This document shows positions 25,087 through 33,482 of a stretch of DNA of 64,000 nt, piece after piece (position 1 is the first letter of the stretch; each line of letters opens with the position of its first letter). Position numbers and translations under genes: made by a program. The DNA is from an uncultured Atopobiaceae bacterium (GTDB taxonomy: Bacteria > Actinomycetota > Coriobacteriia > Coriobacteriales > Atopobiaceae), in the NCBI GenBank assembly GCA_944322145.1, contig CALUNW010000008.1, positions 1-64,000 on the forward strand, given 5' to 3'. The notes under the pieces are model-generated. The model saw only the letters and a list, made by a program, of their open reading frames with translations. It did no database searches and was not told the DNA's origin.

Positions 25087-25252
25087 TTATCTTGATACCC
25101 AGGCGCACACGGGTCCCCCCGCATCCCAGCCGCACGCACGCCCGCGCAACCTGAAAACCCAAGCTATATCAAATGATAATCAGCTGCACAGCCTCACCTG
25201 CACAGCTCCACCAAGCAGGACCTGTGCGTTTTCGCTCTTTACGAAAAACATA

Positions 25253-25281
25253 CCCCCCCAAACAGCTGAATAGTGTATAAC
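25253..25281 (+). promoter_or_regulatory. Possible capsule-operon promoter with a C7 tract
   Basis: A TATAAC -10-like box (25276-25281) lies 76 bases before the first capsule gene. Seventeen bases upstream, where a -35 would be expected, is a run of seven C (25253-25259). Slippage there would change spacing or the -35 region. No good -35 consensus is present, so the assignment is tentative. Confidence 0.3.
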
Positions 25282-25356
25282 TAGCACGTATCAAAAGGGA
25301 CTCTTGAGTGTGGGGCGTTCGTTCCCATGCGGTCTGATGCGGAGGAACGAGAACAT

Positions 25357-26019
25357 ATGACCCTGCTCGAGCTTCTCCATCTGCTGAGGAAGCACCTTCG
25401 GCTGGTGGTCCTCCTTCCCGTGGCGTGCGCGCTGGTGATGGGGGTCTACAGCTACCTCTTCATGCGCAACACCTACACGGCGTCCACGAGCATGTACGTG
25501 CTCGCGCTCAACCAGGACACCACCGCCAGCACCAGCCTCTCCACCGACCTCTCCGCGTCGCAGATGATCTCCAACGACGTCTCGACGCTGCTCACGAGCG
25601 ACCGCGCCCTCGCGGAGACCGCGGAGGACCTCGCCCTCGAGGACCTCGATGACTACGACGTCTCCGTCACGAGCGAGACCACCTCGCGCGTCATCGGCCT
25701 CACGGTTACCGGCCCCGACCCCCAGACCGCCGCCGACGTGGCCAACCGCCTCGTCGCCAACGTCTCCGGCATCGCCCAGGAGGTCATGAGCATCGAGTCG
25801 GTCAACCCCATCGACCAGGCCACCGCGCCCGAGGCCCCCAGCGGCCCCAACCGCCCGCTCTACGTGGCCGTCGCCCTGATGGCCGGCCTCTTCCTCGCCG
25901 TGGCCATCGTCGTGGTCGAGGACATGCTCAACACCAAGGTCCGCGGCCAGGAGGAGGTCGAGGAGCTCCTCGGCATCCCCGTCATCGGCCGCATTCCCGC
26001 CATGAGGGGAGGGCGATAA
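25357..26019 (+). CDS. Wzz/CpsC-type polysaccharide chain-length regulator
   Basis: This 220-residue membrane adaptor has an N-terminal transmembrane segment (residues ~17-38), an extracellular coiled region and a second membrane segment near 178-198 (LYVAVALMAGLFLAVAIVVVE minus ends). It continues into a short cytoplasmic tail with GIPVIGRIP. In Gram-positives such CpsC proteins activate the separate BY-kinase encoded next. ATG at 25357 follows GGAGG (25341-25345); an in-frame ATG at 25327 is possible but lacks a site. First gene of the capsule operon. Confidence 0.88.
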   Translation: MTLLELLHLLRKHLRLVVLLPVACALVMGVYSYLFMRNTYTASTSMYVLALNQDTTASTSLSTDLSASQMISNDVSTLLTSDRALAETAEDLALEDLDDYDVSVTSETTSRVIGLTVTGPDPQTAADVANRLVANVSGIAQEVMSIESVNPIDQATAPEAPSGPNRPLYVAVALMAGLFLAVAIVVVEDMLNTKVRGQEEVEELLGIPVIGRIPAMRGGR

Positions 26020-26022
26020 GGC

Positions 26023-26976
26023 ATGCCCGGCAAGAAGAAGGGCGTCGACAGCGTCGCCGTACAGAATGCCGCCAAGACGCTCGCGGCCAACATCCGCTTC
26101 GCGTCCGTGGACAACCCGGTCTCCAGCATCGTGGTGACCTCCTCCATCCCGGGGGAGGGCAAGTCCTTCGTCTCCATCGAGCTCGCCAAGGCCCTCGCCG
26201 CCAGCGGCAAGCGCGTCCTGATCATGGAGTGCGACATGCGCAAACGCTCCCTCGCGGCGCGCCTGGGCAGGCACGGCCTCCACGGCATCTACGACGTGCT
26301 CTCCGGCGAGGCCGACATCACCGAGGCCGTGACCCCCACGGGCACGGAGAACCTCTGGTTCCTGGACGCCGAGCCCAACATCCCCAACCCCACCGACATC
26401 GTGTCGTCCAAGCGCTTCCGTGGCCTGCTCCAGGGCTTGCGCCGCGAGTTTGGCTACGTTGTCATGGACACCCCGCCGCTCGGCGCCTTCGTCGACGCCG
26501 CCGTGCTGGGCTCGGTCGCCGACGCCACGGTGCTCGTGGTGCGCCAGAACTACGTCCGCCGCGACGACATGGTCGCGTCCTTCACGCAGCTCAAGCAGGC
26601 GGACGCCAACATCATCGGCACCGTCCTCAACTACTGCGAGGACGACGGCGTGGGCCACTACGGCTACTACGGCAACTACGGCGAGGAGCCCGCAAAGGGC
26701 GGCGCCGCCCGCCCCGCCAAGGCCGAGAAGGACATGCCCGTCGTTCAGGCGGCCCCCGCCGTCCAGCGCCCGGTCTCCCAGGTCCCGTCCCCGGTCCAGA
26801 TGCCGGCCCGTTCCCAGGTCCAGGTCCAGGCCCGCACCCAGGTCCAGGCCTCTGACCAGGAGGTCTCCGTCCCCGGCATCCGCCCCGTGCCCACGCGCGA
26901 GCGCGGCCACATCCCGCCGGACTCCACGGCGCAGCTCATCGCCGGCTACACGCCGCGCGAGTACACGGACGACTAG
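26023..26976 (+). CDS. BY-type tyrosine-protein kinase CpsD/YwqD
   Basis: This 317-residue cytoplasmic autokinase controls capsule assembly. Walker A is SIPGEGKS (41-48), Walker A' is VLIMECDMR (65-73) and Walker B is YVVMDTPP (~146-153). A tyrosine cluster GHYGYYGNYG near residue 212 and two more Tyr at the C-terminus (GYTPREYTDD) are likely phosphorylation sites. Between them lies an unusual ~80-residue Pro/Gln/Val-rich linker (RSQVQVQARTQVQ), longer than normal. It starts three bases past the CpsC-type gene, its activator. Confidence 0.9.
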   Translation: MPGKKKGVDSVAVQNAAKTLAANIRFASVDNPVSSIVVTSSIPGEGKSFVSIELAKALAASGKRVLIMECDMRKRSLAARLGRHGLHGIYDVLSGEADITEAVTPTGTENLWFLDAEPNIPNPTDIVSSKRFRGLLQGLRREFGYVVMDTPPLGAFVDAAVLGSVADATVLVVRQNYVRRDDMVASFTQLKQADANIIGTVLNYCEDDGVGHYGYYGNYGEEPAKGGAARPAKAEKDMPVVQAAPAVQRPVSQVPSPVQMPARSQVQVQARTQVQASDQEVSVPGIRPVPTRERGHIPPDSTAQLIAGYTPREYTDD

Positions 26977-27021
26977 GAGATCACAGGAGCAAGAGGTCGA
27001 GCTCAGAAGGGGGGTGACCAC

Positions 27022-27672
27022 ATGAGGGACATGCACTGCCACATCCTTCCCGGAGTCGACGACGGAGCTCTAGACCTCTCCATGAGCCTGGAGATGATCG
27101 ACGCCGCCCGCGAGGCCGGCGTCACGAGCATCGTATGCACCCCCCACGCACGCGACCCCTACTTCGACTACGACGCCATGTGGTCCGCCTTCGAGCTGCT
27201 CCGCAGCCACACGGACATGCCGCTCTCCATGGGCTTCGAGGTCGCGCACCAGAAGCTCCAGGAGCTCGGCGTGCGCGAGTGGGCGCCCCGCCTGGCCTTC
27301 ACGGACTCCGACGAGTTTCTCCTGGAGCTCAACCCCAGCTGCCCGCCGGACGCCTTCGGCCACTACGAGCGCACCATCTATCAGCTCCAGGGCCTCGGCT
27401 ACCGCGTGATCATCGCTCACCCGGAGCGCTACCGCGCCGTCCAGAAGGACCCCAGCCTGGCAGAGCGCCTGGTGGATCTGGGCTGCGAGCTGCAGGCATC
27501 GGCGGACTTCGTCGCCGGCGGCCGCCTCGGGCGCGAGAAGCGCCCCGCCAAGAGGCTCCTCCAGCGCGGCCTCTACAGCTACGTGGCGAGCGACGCGCAC
27601 CGCCCCAGCCACTACGGCTACCTCGCCCGCGCCCTGCGCGACTACGACTGGGAGGGAGGCACCGGCTGGTAG
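27022..27672 (+). CDS. PHP-type tyrosine-protein phosphatase CpsB/YwqE
   Basis: This 216-residue metal-dependent phosphatase dephosphorylates the BY-kinase. PHP motifs are complete: MHCHILPGVDDG (residues 4-15), CTPHARDP (~39-46), a mid-protein ELNPS, AHPERY (~132-137) and the final SDAHRPSHYG (~190-199). ATG at 27022 has a GGGGGTG site. Kinase, activator and phosphatase are contiguous, the standard Gram-positive capsule control set. Confidence 0.92.
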   Translation: MRDMHCHILPGVDDGALDLSMSLEMIDAAREAGVTSIVCTPHARDPYFDYDAMWSAFELLRSHTDMPLSMGFEVAHQKLQELGVREWAPRLAFTDSDEFLLELNPSCPPDAFGHYERTIYQLQGLGYRVIIAHPERYRAVQKDPSLAERLVDLGCELQASADFVAGGRLGREKRPAKRLLQRGLYSYVASDAHRPSHYGYLARALRDYDWEGGTGW

Positions 27673-27856
27673 CTTCGTGGGAACCCCCTCCGCCGCGCTC
27701 ATCAGCGTGAGCCCGGCGAAGGAAGCTCCTGCTTCCCGGCTCGTCGCAAGGCGGGCCAGCGCATATCCGGAAGGCCGGCAATCGTCGCCGAGGGCGCGTT
27801 GCTGAGGGCTTGCGGGGGATGAATATCGTCGCTTTTTCGGTCGTGCGGCGGCCTAT

Positions 27857-27891
27857 GGCGAAGCCTTGCGTAACGAGGCTTAGGCGAAGCC
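27857..27891 (+). promoter_or_regulatory. Small hairpin flanked by GGCGAAGCC repeats, upstream of the NusG-like gene
   Basis: AAGCCT and AGGCTT (27861-27866, 27876-27881) enclose the loop TGCGTAACG. The 9-base direct repeat GGCGAAGCC sits on each side (27857-27865, 27883-27891). Specialised NusG paralogues of the LoaP type recognise a leader hairpin, so this is a candidate recruitment element. The rest of 27673-27936 has no gene I can support. Confidence 0.35.
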
Positions 27892-27936
27892 ATGCCGCGC
27901 GGCCAAAGGTGCCCGGCGCCCCGGAAAGGAGCGCGC

Positions 27937-28476
27937 ATGGCCATGTACGTCATACAGGTCGAAGGCGGGAGGGAGACCCACGTCTGCGGCCTCGTCAACA
28001 AGCTGCTGGGAGACCGCATCAAGGAGTGCTTCGTCCCGCGCCGCGAGATCTTCCGGCGCGAGGCGGGGGAGTGGACCACCGTCCGGGAGACGCTGTTTCC
28101 CGGATATCTCTTCGTGGAGACCGACGACGTCAGCAAAGTCATGGAGCGCCTGGCACGGGTGCCGGCGTTCACGCGCCTGCTGGGAAAGAGCGACGAGAGG
28201 GTCATCCCCCTGAGCCAAGACGAGGTCGCCTGGCTCACCGCGCTCATGCAGCCCCTCGACAAGGTGGTCGAGATGAGCACGGGCGTGATCGAAGGCGACC
28301 GCGTCATCGTGACCGACGGCCCCCTCGTGGGCCGCGAGGCCCTCATCAGCAAGATCGATCGCCACAAGCGGCTGGCCTACCTCGACATGCGCATGTTCGG
28401 CAGAACCAAGACCATAAAAGTAGGACTCGAAATTGTCAGAAAGAATGTCACAGCTGACAGCGACTCCAACAGCTAG
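27937..28476 (+). CDS. NusG-like transcription antiterminator (LoaP/UpxY type)
   Basis: This 179-residue protein has an N-terminal NGN domain (MYVIQVEGGRETHVCGLVNK minus ends, then RETLFPGYLFVET, the family's FPGYLF motif near residue 55). A C-terminal KOW region follows (EGDRVIVTDGPLVGREALISK minus ends, ~112-132). Specialised NusG proteins encoded inside capsule operons let RNA polymerase run through long biosynthetic clusters, and about 17 kb of co-directional genes follow. ATG at 27937 has a GGAAAGGAG site. It overlaps the next frame by 32 bases. Confidence 0.88.
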   Translation: MAMYVIQVEGGRETHVCGLVNKLLGDRIKECFVPRREIFRREAGEWTTVRETLFPGYLFVETDDVSKVMERLARVPAFTRLLGKSDERVIPLSQDEVAWLTALMQPLDKVVEMSTGVIEGDRVIVTDGPLVGREALISKIDRHKRLAYLDMRMFGRTKTIKVGLEIVRKNVTADSDSNS

Positions 28477-29224
28477 CGAGAAGAACGACGTCGCAGCAGC
28501 TCACGACGACGTCCTGAAGGACCTCGCGGAGGCCTCCACAAAGGTTGAGAACACTCGCGAAGCAAGTAGGATATACGCGGCAGTGAGCCACACCCCCGGT
28601 CTCACGGAGAGTGGCATCGCGCCTGACGTCCTGGCCAGCCTGCTGCCTGATGAGGATGTAGTCGAGCTTCCCCGTGTCAGGCGGATTTCTGGCAGCCTGG
28701 GCTATCGCTTCGTGAAGCGAGCCTTTGACGTCTGCTCCTGCAGCGTCGCCCTCGTCGTGTTTGCCATCCCTATGCTGATCATTGCCGCAAAGGTACGGAG
28801 CGAGTCCCCTGGTCCCGTCATCTACGCTCAGCGTCGCGTGGGCCTGAACGGCAGGGTGTTCAACCTCTACAAGTTCCGCTCCATGTACCAGGACGCGGAG
28901 GTGCGCGGTGCCCAGTGGGCAAAGGACGAGGACCCGCGTGTCACGCCGTTCGGCCGCTTCCTTCGCAACAAGCGCCTGGCTCCGGTAATAATAGGGACAC
29001 CGGGCGACGGGGAGCCGACCAAATCCTTATCGCATCCAGTAAATTCCTCACTTGACCTGCATAAATGCGAGCGTCGCCCGGAACCTTTCCTAGTTGCGCA
29101 AACCCATTATACCAGCTTCCAATTCTTGTCTTTTGCCGTTTTCGGGGGCTTTAACGCCGTCTCGGGACGGCCTCTCTGCGCCTGCGGCGCGGCTCCTTTC
29201 AAAGACTTCAGGGCGGTGGCGTAG
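28445..29224 (+). pseudogene. Truncated priming sugar transferase
   Basis: The reading frame matches the bacterial sugar transferase family from about residue 80: YRFVKRAFDVCSCSVALVVF (membrane helix), then RVGLNGRVFNLYKFRSMYQD (the cytosolic KFRSM motif) and DPRVTPFGRFLRNKRL. At about 28,980 homology stops exactly where DELPQ...VVGPRP should follow. The remaining 80 codons (APVIIGTPGDGEPTK onward) are unrelated. The catalytic C-terminus is thus missing. A 10-bp inverted repeat CCGGGCGACG/CGTCGCCCGG (29000-29009, 29072-29081) lies just past the break. An intact paralogue starts one base after its stop. Confidence 0.75.
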
Positions 29225-30022
29225 ATGGCAGACAATGTCATGAGGAGGACCGCGGCTGTCGCGGCCCGGGACGATAACGCCTCGATCGAGCTCGGCGATC
29301 TCACCGGTGACAAGGGTGAAGCATTTTGCTGCCATGACACCATGAGGGCCCATGCAACTGACGCTGAGGGATACGACCCCGAGGTCGTGGCTGCCGCCGA
29401 GAGGCTATCGAGGCGTTATGTCTACCGCTTCGTCAAGCGCGCCTTCGACATCGTTTTCAGCCTGATAGTTCTGATTTGCTTCTGCTGGCTCTTCGCCATC
29501 ATCGCGATCGCCGTCAAGCTCGACGACCCGAAGGGCCCGGTCTTCTTCAGGCAGAAGAGGGTCACCAAGGACGGGCGTGAGTTCAATATTTACAAATTCC
29601 GGAGCATGTTCGCAGACGCCGAGGAGCGTCTCGCCGAGCTGAAGGCCCTCAACGAGAAGACCGGACCCGTCTTTAAGATGCGTGACGATCCGCGCGTCAC
29701 GCGCGTGGGACGCCTGCTGCGGCGCGTCTCGCTCGACGAAATGCCCCAATTCGTCAATGTTCTGAAAGGTGACATCTCGGTCGTAGGACCGAGGCCTGCA
29801 CTGCCCACCGAGGTCGCGGAGTACACACCCTACCAGCGCCAGCGCCTCCTCGTGAAACAGGGCATCACCTGCTATTGGCAGACGCGCAGGAACCGCGACT
29901 CCATCACCTTCGACGAGTGGGTCGATCTGGACCTTCTCTACATCAAGAAGTGCAGTCTCTGGACCGATATCAAGCTAATTATTCAGACCGTAGGCTGCGT
30001 GCTCACCTTCCAGGGGGAGTAA
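29225..30022 (+). CDS. Undecaprenyl-phosphate sugar-1-phosphate transferase (priming enzyme)
   Basis: This 265-residue enzyme starts lipid-linked repeat assembly by placing a sugar phosphate on undecaprenyl phosphate. It has an N-terminal variable part, one membrane helix (YRFVKRAFDIVFSLIVLICF, ~65-84), then FRQKRVTKDGREFNIYKFRSM minus ends, DPRVTRVGRLLRRVSLDEMPQ and the C-terminal VVGPRPALP. It is complete, unlike its upstream paralogue, and probably carries the cell's priming activity for this cluster. The start at 29225 directly abuts the previous stop (TAGATG) with only a weak site. Confidence 0.9.
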   Translation: MADNVMRRTAAVAARDDNASIELGDLTGDKGEAFCCHDTMRAHATDAEGYDPEVVAAAERLSRRYVYRFVKRAFDIVFSLIVLICFCWLFAIIAIAVKLDDPKGPVFFRQKRVTKDGREFNIYKFRSMFADAEERLAELKALNEKTGPVFKMRDDPRVTRVGRLLRRVSLDEMPQFVNVLKGDISVVGPRPALPTEVAEYTPYQRQRLLVKQGITCYWQTRRNRDSITFDEWVDLDLLYIKKCSLWTDIKLIIQTVGCVLTFQGE

Positions 30023-30025
30023 AAA

Positions 30026-30796
30026 ATGCAATCAAATCAAAACCTGCCTCAGCGAGTGGCCATCATGGGGGTTCAGGTTGACCCCTGGACGATGGAGCAG
30101 ACGGTCGAGAGAGCCAGGGAGATCGTCGACTCCGGCTCGTTCGGCCACCTCATCGGCGTCAACGCCGACAAGCTCCTCCAGATGCTCGACGACCCTTGGA
30201 TGGACGCGTGCGTGAGGCGCTGCGAGGTCGTCAACGCCGACGGGGCCTCGATGGTCCTCGCCGCGAGGGAGCTAGGGACACCTGTTCCCGAGCGCGTTGC
30301 CGGCGTCGACCTCATGGGGGAGCTTTGTTCCCTCGCCGAGCGCGAGGGCTACAAGGTATTCCTCCTCGGGGCGAAGCAGGAGATTGTTGAGCGCACACGA
30401 GACGCCCTCCAAGAGAAGTACCCACGTCTCGCCGTGTGCGGCGTCCGCAATGGATATTTCGGTGAGGACGAATACGACGCGATTGCTGAGGAGGTCCGCT
30501 CGAGCGGGACCCAGATCACCTTCGTAGGCATCACCTCGCCAAAGAAGGAGCGCCTCATCGAGCGGTTCCGGGAGCTCGGACTCACCGGAGCCTACGTCGG
30601 CGTCGGCGGCAGCTTCGACGTCATCTCCGGCGCCATTCCGCGTGCCCCGCTGTGGATGCAGCGGGCCCACCTCGAATGGCTCTTCCGCATGATGCAGGAG
30701 CCAGGAAGGCTCGCAAAGAGATACATCGTCGGCAACGCCCGCTTCATGGCGCTGCTGCGCAGAGAGAAAAAGCGCTTGAAGGAGGCCTCCCGATGA
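30026..30796 (+). CDS. WecG/TagA/CpsF family glycosyltransferase
   Basis: This 256-residue GT26 enzyme transfers a mannosamine-type sugar to the lipid-linked primer. Family landmarks are GVNADKLLQM (the TPN-like NADK segment), VVNADGASMV, PERVAGVDLM, VFLLGAKQEIVE and VGVGGSFDVISGAIPRAP. The next gene makes UDP-ManNAc, the usual donor for this family, so the first two sugars are probably GlcNAc (or another hexose) then ManNAc. ATG at 30026 follows GGGGGAG. Confidence 0.92.
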   Translation: MQSNQNLPQRVAIMGVQVDPWTMEQTVERAREIVDSGSFGHLIGVNADKLLQMLDDPWMDACVRRCEVVNADGASMVLAARELGTPVPERVAGVDLMGELCSLAEREGYKVFLLGAKQEIVERTRDALQEKYPRLAVCGVRNGYFGEDEYDAIAEEVRSSGTQITFVGITSPKKERLIERFRELGLTGAYVGVGGSFDVISGAIPRAPLWMQRAHLEWLFRMMQEPGRLAKRYIVGNARFMALLRREKKRLKEASR

Positions 30797-31902
30797 GGAA
30801 GGTGATGCTCGTCTTCGGCACGCGCCCGGAGGCGATAAAGATGTGCCCGCTCGTCAACGAGCTCAAGGGTCGTCCGGACGAGTTCGACGCGCTGGTCGTC
30901 ACCTCGGGGCAGCACCGCGAGATGCTCGACCAGGTGCTGAGGGTCTTCGGCGTCGAGCCTGATTACGACCTGCACGTGATGAGGCCGGGCCAGACGCTGT
31001 TTGACATCACCTGCGACGTGCTGCGGGGGCTCAAGCCGGTCATGGAGGAGGAGCGGCCAGACGCCGTCCTCGTCCACGGCGACACTACCACCTCCTTCGC
31101 CGCGGCGCTGGCGGCGTTCTACCTCCAGATTCCCGTGGGGCACGTGGAGGCGGGGCTCAGGACCAGGAACCTCTACAGCCCGTGGCCGGAGGAGTTCAAC
31201 CGTCAGGCGGTGGACGTGGTCTCGCGGTGGTACTTCGCGCCCACCGAGACCAGCAAACGAAACCTGCTCGACGAGGCCAAGCCCGCAGACCGCATCTTCG
31301 TCACCGGCAACACCGGTATCGATGCTCTGCGTACGACCGTTCAAGACGGGTACTGGCATCCGGATCTCGAATGGGCGGAGGGCTCTCGTCTTATTCTCAT
31401 CACCGCCCACCGCCGGGAGAACCTGGGCGAGCCCATGCACCGCATGTTCCGCGCCATACGCCGCGTGATGGAGGAGCACCCGGACACCAGGGCCATCTAC
31501 CCGATCCACATGAACCCCCAGGTGAGGAGGGCCGCCCACGAGGAGCTCGACGGCTTCGACCGGCTGCGCATCATCGACCCGCTCGAGGTCGTAGACTTCC
31601 ACAACTTCATGGCGCGCTCCTACCTTATCCTCACGGACTCGGGCGGCATCCAAGAGGAGGCGCCCTCCCTCGGCAAACCGGTGCTCGTCATGCGCGACAC
31701 CACCGAGCGCCCCGAGGGCGTCGAGTCTGGGACGCTGCGTCTCGTGGGGACCGAGGAGGGGACCATCTACTGGGAGTTCTCGCGCCTGCTGGACGACCAG
31801 GAGGCGTACAGGGCCATGTCCCGTGCGAGCAACCCCTACGGCGACGGTCATGCCAGCGGGCGGATCGCCGACGTACTGTCGAGAGGTCTGGTGTGCGGAT
31901 GA
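30793..31902 (+). CDS. wecB: UDP-N-acetylglucosamine 2-epimerase
   Basis: This 369-residue GT-B-fold enzyme interconverts UDP-GlcNAc and UDP-ManNAc. The N-terminus FGTRPEAIKMCPL is diagnostic; HGDTTTSFAAALAAF, HVEAGLRT, ITAHRREN and TDSGGIQEEAPSLGKPVL (C-terminal UDP site with the catalytic Glu region) are all present. It overlaps the WecG/TagA gene by four bases (ATGA), coupling donor synthesis to use. Confidence 0.95.
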   Translation: MRKVMLVFGTRPEAIKMCPLVNELKGRPDEFDALVVTSGQHREMLDQVLRVFGVEPDYDLHVMRPGQTLFDITCDVLRGLKPVMEEERPDAVLVHGDTTTSFAAALAAFYLQIPVGHVEAGLRTRNLYSPWPEEFNRQAVDVVSRWYFAPTETSKRNLLDEAKPADRIFVTGNTGIDALRTTVQDGYWHPDLEWAEGSRLILITAHRRENLGEPMHRMFRAIRRVMEEHPDTRAIYPIHMNPQVRRAAHEELDGFDRLRIIDPLEVVDFHNFMARSYLILTDSGGIQEEAPSLGKPVLVMRDTTERPEGVESGTLRLVGTEEGTIYWEFSRLLDDQEAYRAMSRASNPYGDGHASGRIADVLSRGLVCG

Positions 31903-32975
31903 CGGGGAAGATCCGCGTCCTCATGGCAGGGCCTGACCCGGGGGCGAACGGTGGCGTCGCCACCGTTGCCAGAAATTACGTAGAGGGAGACCTCGCCTCC
32001 CTTTGTGAACTTCGCTACGTCACCACGATGACGGAGGGCTCCAAGGCCAGGAAGCTTCTGGTCGCGGCCCGCGCCCTCATCGAGTTCTCGAGAGGGTTGG
32101 GGTATGCGGACATAGTGCACCTGCACCTTTCGAAAGGCGCGAGCTATGTGCGGAAGCGTCTTCTTGCGTGGCTCGCTAGAAGGGCGGGTGTACCCTACGT
32201 TCTCCACCTACATACCGGAGAGTTCGACCAGCTTTTCGACTCGGCGAGCGAGAAGAAGAAAGCGGAGGTTCGTGAATTTTTCGGGGCCGCTGCGGCGGTC
32301 ATCGCCCTGTCCGAGGAGTGGCGCGACTATCTGGCGGCGAACGTCTGCGCCCCCGGCATAATCAAGGTGCTGCACAACGCAGTCGCCGTTCCCGCCTCGA
32401 CTTCGTGCCCGGTCAATTCAACGGTGCTCTTTTTGGGGCGGTTGGGCAGTAGGAAGAGCCCCGACGTGCTCATCCGCGCCGGTGCGGCGCTTGCGGAGCG
32501 TCATCCGGACCTGCGCTTGGTCTTTGCCGGCGACGGCGATGTCGGACGCTACGAGGACCTAGCCCGCCAGCTCGGCATCGATGGAAGGTGCGAGTTCCTG
32601 GGCTGGGTCTCCGATGAGAGAGAGTCCCTGCTGTCCTCCTGCTCCACGTTCTGCCTGCCGTCCAAGGCAGAGGGCATGCCCATGGCGCTCCTCGAGGCCA
32701 TGGCCCACTCCATGGCAGTCGTGTCGACTCCGGTCGGGGGGATTCCACAGGTTGTGGCTGATGGCGAGAATGGCCTGCTCGTACCGGCCGGCGATGACGC
32801 GTCTCTCGCCGGGGCGCTCGATGGCGTCCTGTCGGACAAGGACCTGCGCATCAGAATCGGCCGTGCGGCACGCCGCACCGTCGAGAGCCGCTTTGGCATG
32901 GAGGCGCATCTGAGGGAGCTGCTTCGCATATACCGGAAGTACGCGCTTTCTGGAGGTCGAAGAAGTGAACGCTAG
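31899..32975 (+). CDS. Glycosyltransferase family 4
   Basis: This 358-residue GT-B glycosyltransferase has an N-terminal acceptor domain with GPDPGANGGVATV and IVHLHLSKGASYVRKR, and a C-terminal donor domain with FLGRLGSRKSPDVLI and the EX7E-like SKAEGMPMALLEAMAHS. The start overlaps wecB by four bases. A G6 run at about 32,737 lies in the donor domain (TPVGGIPQ). Sugar and linkage are not predictable. Confidence 0.9.
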   Translation: MTGKIRVLMAGPDPGANGGVATVARNYVEGDLASLCELRYVTTMTEGSKARKLLVAARALIEFSRGLGYADIVHLHLSKGASYVRKRLLAWLARRAGVPYVLHLHTGEFDQLFDSASEKKKAEVREFFGAAAAVIALSEEWRDYLAANVCAPGIIKVLHNAVAVPASTSCPVNSTVLFLGRLGSRKSPDVLIRAGAALAERHPDLRLVFAGDGDVGRYEDLARQLGIDGRCEFLGWVSDERESLLSSCSTFCLPSKAEGMPMALLEAMAHSMAVVSTPVGGIPQVVADGENGLLVPAGDDASLAGALDGVLSDKDLRIRIGRAARRTVESRFGMEAHLRELLRIYRKYALSGGRRSER

Positions 32976-33480
32976 GAACATATGGCGCGTGATCTACGCT
33001 GCGACCGTCAAATGGCTGCCGCGCAGCTGCTACAGCAACGTGTCGAAGAGGCTCAGGGCCTTCTTCGCCAAGCGGATTCTTGTCTCTTGCGGCAGGGACG
33101 TAAACATAGAGCGGGGCGCCACGTTTAGCTCCGAAGTGGCGCTGGGCGACCATTCGGACATAGGCTACATGTGCGAGGTGTACGGCCGCGTCACCATAGG
33201 GAGCCACGTCATGATGGCCCCGCGCGTGAGGATCTATACGGTAAACCACAGAACCGACTCGCTCGACGTCCCAATGGACATGCAGGGCAACGAGGATCCG
33301 CGGCCAGTCACCATTGGGGACGACTGCTGGATCGGGGATGGCGCGATCATACTGCCCGGAGTCTCGCTCGGTTCCCACTCAATTGTCGGCGCTGGGGCGG
33401 TCGTCACGAAGTCGTTCCCGGCGTATTCCGTGCTGGGGGGGGTGGCTGCCCGAGCTATCGGCTCGCGGCGTGACAGTTGA
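32965..33480 (+). CDS. Left-handed beta-helix acetyltransferase (LbH family)
   Basis: This 171-residue protein has hexapeptide-repeat coils (VNIERGATFSSEVALGDHSDIGY minus ends; VTIGDDCWIGDGAIILPGVSLG minus ends; SIVGAGAVVTKSFP), with a loop bearing the likely catalytic His in TVNHRTD. It probably O- or N-acetylates a sugar of the repeat unit. It starts at GTG 32965 with a GGAGG site and overlaps the previous gene by 11 bases. A run of eight G at 33435-33442 lies 13 codons before the end, inside VLGGVAA, so slippage would replace the C-terminus. Confidence 0.88.
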   Translation: MNARNIWRVIYAATVKWLPRSCYSNVSKRLRAFFAKRILVSCGRDVNIERGATFSSEVALGDHSDIGYMCEVYGRVTIGSHVMMAPRVRIYTVNHRTDSLDVPMDMQGNEDPRPVTIGDDCWIGDGAIILPGVSLGSHSIVGAGAVVTKSFPAYSVLGGVAARAIGSRRDS

Positions 33481-33482
33481 GA

